This document shows, one piece after another, positions 10,282-22,100 of a stretch of 64,000 nt of DNA; the first letter of the stretch is position 1; each line of letters opens with the position of its first letter. Under the pieces are notes generated by a model. The model did no database searches, was not told the origin of the DNA, and saw only the letters and a list, made by a program, of their open reading frames with translations. The position numbers and the translations under genes are program-made. The DNA is from Pseudovirgaria hyperparasitica (lineage: Eukaryota > Ascomycota > Dothideomycetes > Acrospermales > Acrospermaceae): contig NW_022985563.1 of assembly GCF_010093815.1 (NCBI RefSeq), positions 127,446-191,445 of the forward strand, read 5' to 3'.

Positions 10282-13096
10282 ATGGAAGCATCTTTGCAAA
10301 GCTGGCTCCTTCTCCCGGGACTGTTGATACAAACTCATCTAGCTCTTGCTGTAGGCTCTGGTAGGTCTTCAATCCAGATTTTATTATTCGTCACTGATGC
10401 CGACAGTCGAAGGTCTGGGCCCGTCAAGACAATCTATAAAGTATACGAACGCCTCGGCAGCATCGACTTCTCGAGGCAGTCATGCAACGACGAAAGCTTC
10501 AGTGACGAGTACACCGAGTGTAGGGACCTGGGCGACTGTAATTCCATGGTCCACTTGGGCAAACATCATTCAACCCACAACCAACGGCACTGGTAGGCAG
10601 CATAACGCATTCTGGGACTTCAGAAGTTGATTGAAAACAAAGGCCCGGAGTATGCCTCGAGCTGTAACGCGGCCCACCTATCGTATTCGAAGGCATACTC
10701 GAGCCTTCCATACAAGGAGCAGCCTAAACCGGCGCCAACATGTTATATAGATGATAACGATTGCATCCACCTGAAGAGTGCGCAAGACTTATCCTGGTCG
10801 ATGGATGATGTCTGGACAGTCTCTCTAGCAAACCCCCCGAACGAGATAGTCGTTAATGGCAAGACAACTCCATTGAATACGGCTGGACCTCTTACAACAC
10901 CACCGCCGCTGACCATTCACGGGGATGCTTACACAGCCCTGCCGTACGCTTATGGCATATCTTATACCCTCTCCAATGCGACGAACTACTATTCAGACTT
11001 GATGCTTACACCTGGTGGACAACTGACGGCCACGTGGAATGGCGACTATAGGCTACACGATTACGACTTGACTATGCCATATCGTTCTGGAGGCCCTGCA
11101 TGCACCTGGCTGTTCAGCGAGGGCCCTCGATGGGTCCCTGATCATGGCGAACTCTCCATCGGGCAGCTACCCACTCCGATAAAACAAAATCTGGCGCAAG
11201 CGAGAGAGTGTAAAGCGCAGTACCCGTGTACCATCACTGGCGTCTCGGTCGATCTTCAATTCTTTGCTCCACCCCCTATCACTCGTGATTTGAACGAGAA
11301 CACTTCACCAGGATGGTATCAAGGTAAGTTACCCTAGCGAAAACTTTCAAATAGTCATATTAAGGTGCTCTTGTTTCGTCTAATGCTGGGACTGGTGCTA
11401 ATTTCTATGTCAAGGAAACGTATCGGTATATTCGATGCCACATGAGGCGACTGTCGTCAACAGCACAACGTACTGGTCTGATAGTGCATATCTCAAGTAC
11501 GACTCTATTTACGCCGTACGTACCTGTGATGAAGGTAAGGTCCTTGTTGGTACCGTCGTCACCGACCATGTAGTAGCCCTACCGTCAACTGAGGTCTCAA
11601 GTCTCTGTGGTTGGAAAACGTACAAACCTTGGAATGTATTTCATACCTACACGATTGGAGCAACGCCCTGGCCATTTAACTTCTACGACCTCCAAGGTTC
11701 TGTCCCACAATCGGCATGGGATTGTCAACCACCACCAATCTTTATGAACAAACCGTACGCACCAAAGCTAGCCGTTCCAACCGAAATCCGATCGTTGAAT
11801 CCTGAATGGGAGTCATGCGTGATGTGGTTTCAAGGCTCTTTCGACCCTCCTACTGCCTTGGGGACAGCAAGCATCGTGGCCATATTAACATCAGAGGCAC
11901 AAGCATTTCCATCGTTGCCTGCGACACCTGGGGTGACTCCTCCACCAATGCTGCAAACGACTATGCGATCTCAACCTGCATATACACCTGCAAGGAACCC
12001 GTTCGTACCACTACCAGACCCTACCCCGATTACCGCAATTGGGTCTGCTTTAGTTCTACCTGATCCCATGAATCCTGATAATATCGTCGTTGCAATACCA
12101 GCACCATCAAAATTTCCCAATGCACCACATCTCCCACCAGGCGAAGTTTTCAGTCCTGGAGGTCCATCAAAAGTCATCGATGGTACGACAGTATCGGTTG
12201 CCCCCAATGGAAACATTATTATTGGCGGACCCGGAAATGATTCGCCTAAGACGGTCCAAATACCTGGCCCGACTGAACCAGCTGCAGATCCACGGTTGAC
12301 AGCAATCCAAGGCAAGGTACCCGTAGTCGTAGTAGGGGACAAAATAGTCTACAAGGAGCCATCTAGTCCTTCCGAGGTCGTCATTGTTGGAAGTGATGGC
12401 TCTGCAACAACATTGACCCTGGGGTCTCAGCCTGTTACCATATCAGGTACCAAGGTCATGTTATCTCCTGCTCTGACACAGGGTATGGACCTAGTCATTC
12501 AAGCCCCTGACGCTCCGCCAGCCATATTCACGTTGGCGACCAAGTTAGTACCCGACGCAGGAGAAATGAGTGTGGTAGAAGTTGCAAGCCTTGGCTCGAC
12601 AAGAGTAACATATGATATATCGCTGCAAATACCTACTTCAATCATATTTACGATCACCACGTCTACTGGAAAACAACAGACCGTGGATATATCATTACCA
12701 CTAAGTGCTTCAAGCACGGTCATAGAACTGAAAAATGTTGGCATAACAATCATGTCGACTCCAGCTGGAGTTGTTGTAATCAACACCGAGACAGGAACGT
12801 CAACAACAGTGTCTAGCGCAGTGTTACAGATGCTTTGGCTTTCAAGTTTTGGAAGTAACCATGAGGTTCCCGACTCTAGCAATCTTTATCAGCAAGTAGC
12901 GACCGACACGAACACGGCAGGCCCTACGACGAGATCCGCAAGCGGTGGAGATGGTGAGACAGCTTCCAGGACACAAGATGATGAGGCAGCAGTCACTTCG
13001 TCCAGTCGCTCCCATGGCAAGGCCACTACCAATATATGCTTCGGAGGCTGGTATCCTATCATCGTAACCTCCATCTGGTACCTTCTCACAGCTTGA
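10282..13096 (+). CDS. Secreted, probably GPI-anchored cell-surface protein
   Basis: Modelled in four exons: 10282-10360, 10407-10537, 10624-11323, 11415-13096 (863 aa). A signal peptide (SWLLLPGLLIQTHLALAVG) is encoded by exon 1. A short Ser/Thr-rich stretch follows, then a Cys-containing ectodomain (about 70-480) with N-glycosylation sites such as NATN and NST. A region of regularly alternating beta-type sequence rich in Val/Ile/Thr/Gly follows (about 530-800). The end is a Ser/Thr-rich stalk and a hydrophobic tail (WYPIIVTSIWYLLTA) typical of a GPI signal. I do not recognise the ectodomain family; a wall protein or adhesin is inferred. Introns 1 (46 nt) and 3 (91 nt, GTAAGT) are clear. Intron 2 (10538-10623, GTAATT donor) is the only in-phase solution I found and is less certain. 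TATA-like TATATAA is 54 bp upstream. Confidence 0.75.
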
Positions 13097-13125
13097 ACGC
13101 CAAGTCTCCTTTACAACGACAGACG

Positions 13126-13848
13126 TTACTCTATCATGGACATGTCATACGTACCACCAATCTCCAGTGCCCTCTTATACGCATCCCTTTCCTTCACCGC
13201 AGCATGCCAACTCGCCAGTCTCGGATACTTCTTTGGCTTCCAGAGAACCCCCTGCTGCTCACAAAGATCCAAGACGAAAAACGTCTTCAGATCCGCCGCG
13301 CCAAAGTTCCTCCCATTGAACCACGGCCGCTCATCACTCAGGCCATCATTGGTAAATTGGTAGAACTGGTGCAAGTCCTGCGCAAGTATCTTCACAAGCG
13401 GCGCAAACAGTAATTGCAGAAGATGTCTCAGCCCAAACGGCATGACGCGCGGAATCATCAACCACGGAATCAGAATGATGACTTTGCCCATCAAGCTGCG
13501 CAGCATGAACTCGGACCAGAAGTTCGCTCGGCGCTTATCTTCCTCCGGTGGATCGAGCTCGCCGTTTGTGTATTCGTCGAGGATGTATTCAATTAGCAGT
13601 CGGCTTTCGATCATGGTCTCGGGTGTCCCGGAGCCATCGGCTTGTCTGACTACCATGACTGGTGATTTGCCAAGTGGATGGACTTGTTTGAGTTCGGGTG
13701 GTGCGCGGCCCCGAGGGCGCCGGTAGTGGACAATGTCGTATTTGAGGCCGTCGGGCCGCAGTGCAGAAGCTTCTTCCAACGTCACGAGAACGGGAAATGA
13801 GTTTGATGAGACCATGTGATGGAGAGTTGGGATCGTGGTCTGCTCCAT
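13126..13848 (-). CDS. Glutathione S-transferase family protein
   Basis: A single exon of 240 aa. The N-terminal thioredoxin-like domain shows NSFPVLVTLEEA in the place of the active-site turn and first helix, the conserved cis-Pro region HPLGKSPVMVV, and MIESRLLIEYILDEY, where Glu-Ser contact the glutathione gamma-glutamyl group. The C-terminal all-helical domain ends with an ERDAYKRALEIG helix. Overall it is closest to the fungal Gtt1-like group. A hydrophobic stretch (GKVIILIPWLMIPRVMPFGL, about 130-150) suggests membrane association, as reported for yeast Gtt1. Likely role: conjugation or reduction of electrophiles with glutathione. It converges on the GPI-protein gene with only 29 bp between stop codons. 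Confidence 0.8.
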   Translation of the reverse strand: MEQTTIPTLHHMVSSNSFPVLVTLEEASALRPDGLKYDIVHYRRPRGRAPPELKQVHPLGKSPVMVVRQADGSGTPETMIESRLLIEYILDEYTNGELDPPEEDKRRANFWSEFMLRSLMGKVIILIPWLMIPRVMPFGLRHLLQLLFAPLVKILAQDLHQFYQFTNDGLSDERPWFNGRNFGAADLKTFFVLDLCEQQGVLWKPKKYPRLASWHAAVKERDAYKRALEIGGTYDMSMIE

Positions 13849-14501
13849 TGTGCCGGTTGTGAGTTCAGTTTGTGAATCTGTGTTTCATGTACGGGTTTGA
13901 TGTATATCCATAGCATTTGGAGAAGGGTGAGGGTATTTCGTGAGAGAAGAGTGACAGGGATTGATGGAGGGCATCGCACGGCTCGCATACTGGCGTATAC
14001 ATATGCATGGGTTTCGGAGAAAGAACTCGAATTGGGTAACAGCGTTCTCTGGCCTAGGTTGCTTACTACCTACTACCTAGTGCATAGTGCTTATTCATAA
14101 GTGATCCTCTGATCTATGTACAACCGATGGATGCCTGGGTAAGTGCGAGACTATGGCCAATCTCGAATTAATAGATGCTTCTCCTAATACAACTCCACAC
14201 AATCACTATGAGTACTATGGCGATATGTACGCGCAGTACGGCGCAGTACGGCGCAAGACTGTAGCTAGTACCAAGCCAAGTTTCGACCGCTTGTGCTACG
14301 TCAATGACAGATTCAATGGCATTCAAGACTAATTTCATTCCTGTGTCCAGGGCGCCTGCTGATAAACATTCTATGCGCTTGCTGATGCGTATGGTAATAT
14401 AGTGGTTACATGTGGCTTGTAAAAGCCGAGGCCGCTGTACTATGCCAATACAACAATATTTACAAAGTAACCTTGATATCATTGTCCTCCCCGAAAAGCG
14501 C
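13849..14501. other. Intergenic region with a small tandem repeat
   Basis: 653 bp without a credible gene between the GST gene and the 3' end of the D-2HGDH gene, both on the minus strand. At 14227-14256 there are three near-identical copies of a 10-mer (TACGGCGCAG type). Nothing else notable. Confidence 0.5.
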
Positions 14502-16286
14502 TCATATGTATTTGTATGGGTTCATAATGCCGTTCTGAAGAATCGTTAGCCGATTATGGATCTACTTCTTAAGTAGTCTTGCCCGCGAAGCTTACCGGAT
14601 CATAAAGATTTTTAATCTGTTGCATCAGCTTGACCATGGTTTCGCTGCGGCTGTAACCAATGTATGGCTTCTTAGTTATACCGAGACCGTGCTCAGCGCT
14701 GATGCTTCCTTTCTTCTTCTGCACCCACTCGTACACGAATGGCTCTATCAGTTTTTCCACCTCCTTGTCGAATCTTCGGCATGGTACGTTCAAATGTAGA
14801 TTTGCGTCTCCCATGTGGCCATATCCCACGACGTCAACAACAGGCTTTGAGTCGTCATCGCCAACAAGTCCAGCCTCTTCAAGACGTGCTCTGGTATCAT
14901 TCACAAGGTCGTACATCGAGCTGATCGGAATGGACAAGTCGTACTTGTAGACTGCACCCCAGTGACCGAGACACTCTGTGATGCCCTCACGCCACGTCCA
15001 TAGATCGGCCACCTGGGTCTGATCTTGGGCGAGGACGCCATCGGCAACTATTTCATTCTCCATCACGTACTCCAAGAAGCTCTGCAGCTTCTCGTTATCG
15101 TGCTCGCTGTTTGATCCACTGGTTTCAACAAGACAGTAAAATGGATAGTCTCCCTCTAGGGGCTTGCTAGTGCTTTTGATATTATGAACGATGTTTTGGG
15201 TCCGTCCGTCCATCATCTCGAAGGCTGAGAGAATTTCCGAGAGCTGGCTCTTCGCCTCTTTGAATGCTTCTTGAGCTTTCTCGAAGCTTTCGAGACCAAA
15301 GTACGCTACATTGACGGCAGGTGAACGTCGCGGACATAGTATAGATATCTTCGTGATGATGCCAATGGTCCCTTCGCTACCAATAAAGAGTTGTTTCAAG
15401 TCGTACCCAGTGTTGTTCTTTCGCAGTGTTGAGAGATCATCGACAATAGTTCCATCTGGAAGCACAGCTTCAATGCCCAGGACATTGCCGTGAAGGCTGC
15501 CGTATCGCAGCAGTCGCAAACCTCCCGCGTTGGTGGCCACGTTACCTCCTATCTGGCACGATCCTTTGGCGCCAAGGTCCAGGGGAAATATATGGTTCCT
15601 TTCTGCGAGATAGTTGTCTGCCACTTCCAGAATCACACCAGCATCAGCAACAAGTATGCCGGAAACATCGTCAAATGATCGGATCTCTTTCATTCGCTGT
15701 AGGTTGATAACAATCTCATCAAAGACCGGTACGGATCCACCGACCAATCCGGTGTTTCCTCCTTGAGGCACCACAGCCAATTTGTTCTCGTTGCAGTATC
15801 CTAGAATCTTGCTGACCTCCTCCGTCGAACCCGGCTTCAGAACCACTTTTGTGTGGCCTCTAAATTTCCGCATCCAATCCGCATTATAGGCCTCGACATC
15901 TTCCGAGGCTTCACCGGTGATATTATCTATCACGGCGGACTCTGCGCCTAGAACGCCTTTAAAGAACTTTACGTGTTCCTCTGTAATCTGCGCATATTTA
16001 TCGTTTCTCTTCAGCTTGGGGTATCTGGTTGGTGATTAGGGTATAGGACACCGGAGTGATTGTGATGATTGTCTTACGAGTCTGATGTATACTTGATAGC
16101 TTTAGGCGGCGCTGCACTCCCGTTAACTTCATTGTCGGCAGTGGGCTGGAGGGGCTCAGTAGTAGCAGAGGTGCTACCTGTCCAGCGAGTTTGTATAGAC
16201 GGCGCGAACTGTTTATTGCAAGGAGTTCTCGGAATGGATGCCCGCGCGGATCGTAAGTATCTCGCGACCCTGAAAGTGCTTGCCAT
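14502..16286 (-). CDS. D-2-hydroxyglutarate dehydrogenase, mitochondrial (FAD-dependent)
   Basis: Three exons (16286-16078, 16024-14596, 14534-14502; introns 53 and 61 nt), 556 aa. Family known role: FAD-linked oxidation of D-2-hydroxyglutarate (and D-lactate) to the 2-oxo acid, as in yeast Dld2/Dld3. The first exon encodes an Arg/Ser/Thr-rich presequence typical of mitochondrial import. The FAD-binding PCMH domain contains VVPQGGNTGLVGGSVP (about 155) and GGNVATNAGGLRLLRYG (about 235). The C-terminal FAD-oxidase domain has GYGHMGDANLHLN (about 472) and SAEHGLGITKKPYIG (about 511), which hold the metal- and substrate-binding His/Glu residues. The 33-nt last exon supplies the family's C-terminal NGIMNPYKYI. 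Reading through its intron instead gives an unrelated SFAGKTT tail. Shares a 336-bp divergent promoter with the proteasome gene. Confidence 0.92.
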
Positions 16287-16622
16287 GTTGCGTCGAATTC
16301 CAAAACAAGAGGCTCCAAAACTCCAGGGAAGAAAAAGAAAGTCGTCATACCTAGCGGCTAATGAAGCATTTCGCCCGAGGGGAGTTTAGCTTCGGAATTC
16401 AGGCAACAAAAAGCTGGTTGTAAGGCTGCAAATGCTAAGCGGCTAAGGAGCTCTCGGAGCTAGGTTACTTCACCTCCAGGCATAACAGAGTTGCGTCAAC
16501 TACGTCCACCTCATCAGTTACCGTCCGTTCAATCCCGCCCATCACACGAACATTCAAACCGCGAACCCTTGAATACCATAACGTCTCCTACTTCGACTCC
16601 GTCCTCGCCCTGATTCAGAACC
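16287..16622. promoter_or_regulatory. Shared divergent promoter, D-2HGDH / proteasome alpha-4
   Basis: 336 bp between two start codons that point away from each other. No TATA-like box recognised. No proteasome-type GGTGGCAAA (Rpn4) element was seen by eye on either strand. Confidence 0.45.
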
Positions 16623-17531
16623 ATGGCTTCGGGCTATGATCGCGCTCTTTCCGGTACCGTAGACTTTCATACTAGCAATTGTATACTCGCCCTGACAAAT
16701 CTGCAGTGTTCAGTCCGGACGGACATGTCTTTCAAGTCGAATACGCACTTGAAGCCGTAAAGCGAGGAACATGCGCGGTTGGCGTAAAAGGCAAAGACAT
16801 CGTTGTTCTAGGGTGCGAAAAGAGATCAGCAATGAAGCTTCAAGACACACGCATCACGCCGTCCAAAATCTGCCTCGTCGACAATCACGTCGCCTTGGCG
16901 TTCGCTGGTCTGAATGCCGATGCCCGGATTCTGGTAGATAAGGCTCGTTTGGAAGGCCAGTCGCACAGACTCACCGTGGAAGACCCCGTTTCCATAGAGT
17001 ACATCACGAAGTACGTGGCTGGAGTACAACAGCGATACACACAGAGTGGTGGCGTAAGACCTTTCGGTATCAGTACGCTTATTGTGGGCTTTGACCCCAA
17101 TGATAAGACCCCAAGGCTGTACCAGACCGAGCCATCGGGTATATATTCTGCATGGTTGGTTGGTACTATCTGGACTCATATTGTGTACTAACTGTGTGCA
17201 TAGGAAAGCGAATGCTATTGGCCGATCAAGCAAGACAGTCAGAGAATTTCTCGAGCGCAATCACAAGGCAGACATGGATAGAGAGGAGACAATCAAATTG
17301 ACCGTCAAGTCTCTATTAGAGGTTGTTCAGACTGGCGCAAAGAATATCGAGATTGCTGTCATGGCCCCAGGCAAAAATCTGGAAATGCTTCCCGTTGAGG
17401 ACATCGAAAAGTACGTCGAGAACATCAATACCGAGAAGCAGGAGGAGGCAGCGAGCAAAAGGACAGGTAGAACGCCAGGGACTGGCACTGCGGCCATATT
17501 GACGCGGTCTGCGGGTGAGGGGGCGTCATGA
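16623..17531 (+). CDS. PRE6: 20S proteasome subunit alpha-4 (alpha type 7, Pre6)
   Basis: Three exons (16623-16653, 16707-17154, 17204-17531; introns 53 and 49 nt), 268 aa. The start [20 protein letters not shown] is the alpha-subunit N-terminal signature. Exon 1 ends inside it after Ser10 and the splice completes the Val codon. [17 protein letters not shown] and the [25 protein letters not shown] segments are typical of the alpha-4/Pre6 branch. Role: structural alpha-ring subunit gating the 20S core of the 26S proteasome, nuclear and cytosolic; alpha subunits are not catalytic. The C-terminus is extended and Lys/Glu/Thr-rich (about 240-268), a usual variation in fungi. The intron-2 branch GTACTAAC is canonical. 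Divergently transcribed from D-2HGDH. Confidence 0.95.
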
Positions 17532-17876
17532 GAGGAGAAGCAGTAGCCTTGAAACCAAGCGGCATTGGCGTTTGGAAGAAATAGAGCGCTAAAGATGATG
17601 TATGTTTACAAGAAAGATCGTCAGGAATGGCGCTGCAATGGAGCATATGAGATAGCCGAAGCTCAAAAACAACACATACTTCACGCCTCACTGGCTGACA
17701 GCGCTTTCTCCGCCGCTGATAGCCTCCAAAAAAAAGAACCCTCCCATATGCCATTGCGCCGTGGAAGAACCCCATTCATTACTCTGTGACGTGTTCAACC
17801 TAGGCGATTTGCAGCGTCTTTCACGTCAAATATAGTTCGATGTTCTTCTTGTCGAACTCGTTCGTCTTTGATCATT

Positions 17877-18311
17877 CTAGAAGGCCGTCAGCATTGTGAG
17901 CTCTTCTAGACTAAATGCATTGTACCTAGAATCTTTCCGAATATCTTCGCCTTCGACTTGAAGAGACGGTTTCGGGGTGAGGGCATCGATGACAAAGTGA
18001 TTATCGCAATGAGGACAGTATTCGTCGCTAATCTGTTTAGTAAGTGTGGAAGATATAGTAGGCATGACAACGCACCTGTCTTCGAACTCGCGTGCGTCCT
18101 TGCGGAAAGCTTTCTTGCACTTTTTACACACAAATGTCATCTCGAAGCTTTGGAGTAGACCATGGTCTTGTGTTTCGTGGTGACATTCGGCGCAGTCGAA
18201 CCATTTACGGCAGCAAGGCGAACGAATCGCAACTTGTGCATTCAGAACGTGTTTACTAGACTCCTGTCAGCCATATATTGCATTTATGATCCACGAGACT
18301 ACTGACCACAT
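17877..18311 (-). CDS. Small CHY-type zinc-finger protein
   Basis: Three exons (18311-18307, 18255-18076, 18027-17877; introns 51 and 48 nt), 111 aa. The protein begins MCKHVLNAQVAIRSPCCRKW. It contains WFDCAECHHETQDH, FVCKKCKKAFRKD and DEYCPHCDNHFVID, a regular set of CxxC and CH pairs that makes up a CHY zinc finger binding about three zinc ions. In eukaryotes CHY domains occur in RCHY1/Pirh2-type ubiquitin ligases and in the small mitochondrial Hot13; this short form has no RING and its function is unknown. Only five coding nucleotides (ATGTG) lie in exon 1. The start is supported because the splice exactly completes the conserved MCKH start and a stop precedes it in frame. It converges on PRE6. 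Confidence 0.8.
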
Positions 18312-19106
18312 GCTGGATAATCGAGTGTCGTTATGGCCAACGCGTTTGAGACATCAGGATCGGTGTGCACTCCAGGCCCCCAGATAATAATTAGTAGCTC
18401 AAAAATTACTGACAACTGCCAAGTTTACTAAGGTAGGGGAGTGGGAGGTGGGAGGTGGGGGGTAAGTAGCTACTGTAGGTAGGGCTTTAGGTATTTAGGG
18501 CGGCTCTAGGTTAATTAATTAGGCAGATGGATCCCTAATTCGGGGGAGCCAGGGAGTCTGCGGAGATGATCGGCAGCTTGTGGCTTGTCAGTCACTTCAC
18601 ATTGCGCGTTGGGTCACAACGTCTTTTTCATAGCATTCTCTACAAACCGCATCCACGAGCCTTGGAATATTCGTCACACGCCAAACTCTCATACTGAATA
18701 TCCTGCTGGGACCTAACCTCTCATTGCCCTCACGAACCGTTCTTCTATCCTTACGCAGCCCGCTCGGTACCGCCCTTATAATCACACGACAATACAATTC
18801 GTCTCAGGCTTCAAACAGCTCCCAATCGCGCGACACCTCCTAAACCTGACCAACAATCGACACTAGAATGCTCACCTGAGTAGAAATAAATAGAAGAAGC
18901 TTTAGAGTGCCTACAGGCGCCTCCTACAAGATCATTGCGCGGCATGAAGTAGTCGAGCTTTGCGTAGTCCTCATATGGCCTGTTCGAAAGGAAAGCTATC
19001 CGCGAAAACACTCAAGTATTTGCGACCTCCACGGAGTCGGTCTATCGCGAGCCGGGACTTCGGGTTACTCGTTCAGTCAAACACTCGACCATAGCGGTGC
19101 TAAAAG
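18312..19106. other. Intergenic region with G-rich low-complexity tract
   Basis: 795 bp upstream of both the CHY gene and the 5-phosphatase gene. At 18430-18490 it carries GTGGGAGGTGGGAGGTGGGG-type sequence followed by TAGGTA-rich sequence. No ORF with coding character was found. Confidence 0.45.
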
Positions 19107-22100
19107 ATGGCGGAGAATGGGGATGAGAAGACAGATGATTCCTCCATTGTTCGTACCCAGCAACATGTGCATGTTCAATGCTGACGGCATATAGAAACCT
19201 GTGTCATCGCTGCGTTCTCTGTTTGAAAATGCTCCTGGAGCAAAGCGTGCGCCTTCAACAACACCTAGATCCACCTTACGTCACGCCAGTACCTATGTTG
19301 ACAAACTCGAGTCGGCGGACGATGCAAGATCACGAGCGGATGGTAGGATATCTTTAGACATGGCTCGGCCTCCTGGGCCAGCCAATACTGCCTTCAATAG
19401 CTCGTTGTTACGAGCAACCCATCTTTCGCCTACAACGAGAGCACCACAAGATCTACAATTTTCGTCATCCAAGCCGCGACCGCTGTCTATGGGGCCCATG
19501 TCCCCTCCTCGATCGCCGCCAAAAGTAACAGTCGACTCGCCAAATTCTCCAACGAAGAAGCCCAACCGTAATGCTTACTTCACGCCTGCTCGTTATAGAC
19601 CTGAAAACACCAATGCGACCGAGAGACATGGCACACAGAAGCCGCTGCGGACGCATTCTCCTTCAGGAGCGCGGCACTTTCGGATACCGAGCCGGGCCAC
19701 AACCCCTTTTCTAGAGAGCCATCATGCGCCGTCGGTACAGCCTGTTGCCTCAGCTGAACTTTCTAATTCCTCCAAGAATCCGCTCCACGCTGAACGAGAT
19801 ACTCAGCATCCAGCTCTCAAACCTTCTCCTATACCTCCGCCAATAAATAGAGCAGGAAAACCAAAGATCCCTGCCAATAAGCTCATGGCGATTGAGTGTA
19901 CGCAGAAGGACCTTCAAGTGCCACTTAAGAAAGCCGAGGCCGCCGATGAGGGCATATCACCATTCAGTACTCCTCCTAGCAGCGACACGAGTCCACATAA
20001 TTCGCCGCCCTTTGCTGACCAAACCTCGAAGCCTCGTCATAATGGTTCCAAGTACACGGCGTCGAGTAGGAGCGAGTATTTTCCACAGTCTATTCCGCAG
20101 CGCCATGATCAGAAGCCTACGATCTCGCCATCTTCAAATACCGTTGGGAGGGCTGTTCAGCCTACGAAGTCGAAGTATGAAGCAAGTAGTAAATCATTTG
20201 ACGCAGAAGATGGTACAGATGAGAGACCTGACTTGCCACCGCGACGCGAGCTCACGAATGCTGAGACTCGCAATGCTTCAGCCAAACTTCGCCCGCGAGC
20301 GCCTGAACCTCCTCCACCTCGTAGGTCGATGGACACAATGCGCCCACCTCCAATAGAACAAAATCAAAGGCATGCGCCCGCACCGCAGCGAAACTCGGCC
20401 GTACCATACAGTCAAGTATCTGCACTAAACCTAGCGCACAATGCATCGACGGAGGCAATGAAAAGTAATGCTTCTCTACCCTATGATTCTGACGATGTCA
20501 GTGATGCATTGGAAAGGACTGGACAGCCATCTGTCGACTATCCAAACTCTTCAGAGGCTAACAGGCGACCCCCATTGTTCCGTAAAGGTCCCAGTGAAAT
20601 CCCGACCAAATATGAATCAAAACTTTTTGGGGTGTGTGGCGATTATATATGTACTACTGGATACGTGACACGTGTCTGGGATGTCTTGACAGGCCAGATA
20701 CTCGTCAGCTTAAGTCACGGGGAGACTGTAAAAGTCACCGCTATGGCGTTTCGACCTGCAGCTGACGTCGAAGACGAGGGCAAGCGTATCTGGCTGGGTA
20801 CAAATATTGGCGAGATTCACGAGATCGACGTCCCAAATAATGTAATTGCCCAAACTAAGCGCAATGCTCATACCAACAGAGAGATACTCAAGATGTATCG
20901 ATGCGCGGCAGAGATGTGGACTGTCGATGACGATGGGAAACTCCAGGTGTGGCCATCTGATGAGTCCGGGTCACCATCCCTAAACCAGATGCCTCACAGC
21001 TTTCGGGTGCCCAAAGGCCATACCTTTTCTATCGTAGCTGGCTCCTGTCTATGGTACGCGACTGGCAGAGAAATTAGGGTATTCCAGAGAGACAGCGTCC
21101 ATCATACATTTGCACCCCTGTTGCAGACATGCCTCAGTCAAACTAACGTTGGTGAGGTCACTTCTGGAGCGATGATACCTAGCCAGCCTGATCGAATATA
21201 TTTTGGACACAATGATGGTAAAGTCACAATATACGACCGATCGGACTACACTTGCCTAGGAGTGGTCAATGTCAGCGTATACAAGATCAGCTCTCTTGCT
21301 GGAATTGGCGACTACCTATGGGCCGGGTATTATACTGGCATGATCTATGTCTACGACACGAGGTGCACGCCTTGGAAAGTGAAAAAAGACTGGGTGGCGC
21401 ACGACAAAGCAATTCACGGCGTTTCTGTTGATCGCACTAGCATCTGGAAACTTGGTCGACTCCAAGTTGCATCGTTCGGCGCAGATAATATGCTACGATT
21501 GTGGGATGGTATGCTACAGGATGATTGGCTGGGTAAACTTTCCGCCTCCAGCTGATTCCAATCGACTAACATGAACCGCAGACGACAAAATGCAGCAGTG
21601 CGATCAAGACTACTGTAACTTTCGCGAGATATCTGCTGTGGTAATGACCTGGAATGCAGGGGCAAGTAAACCTACAAGCCTGCGGCATGATCCGCGAGGC
21701 ACTGACTTCTTCAAAAACCTTCTTACAACACAGGACACCGTGAGTACGCCAGAGATACTAGTCTTCGGATTCCAGGAACTCGTGGATCTAGAAAACAAGA
21801 AGGTCACAGCAAGCAAGTATCTCTGCTTCATATTGAGGACCTGTTCTAACCAACGCCCTAGAGAGCTTTTTTAAGAGCAAAAAGAAAGACTCGTACGACC
21901 AAGAGCATATTGGCCACCAATACAGAGCTTGGAGAGATCACCTTGTCCGCTGTATCGACGACTATATGCCAACCGATACCCCATATGTTCTTCTCCATTC
22001 GTCAAACCTGGTGGGGCTCTTCACCTGCGTCTTTGTTAAAGCATCGGAGCGAAGTCGTATACGCGAGGTTTGTGGTGCCGAGGTCAAACTTGGCATGGGT

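Noticed and set aside
10592-10623. GTAGGC...TTCAG as a 32-nt intron of the GPI-protein gene
   Set aside because: Shorter than any other intron here and it does not join the frames; the 86-nt intron from 10538 does.
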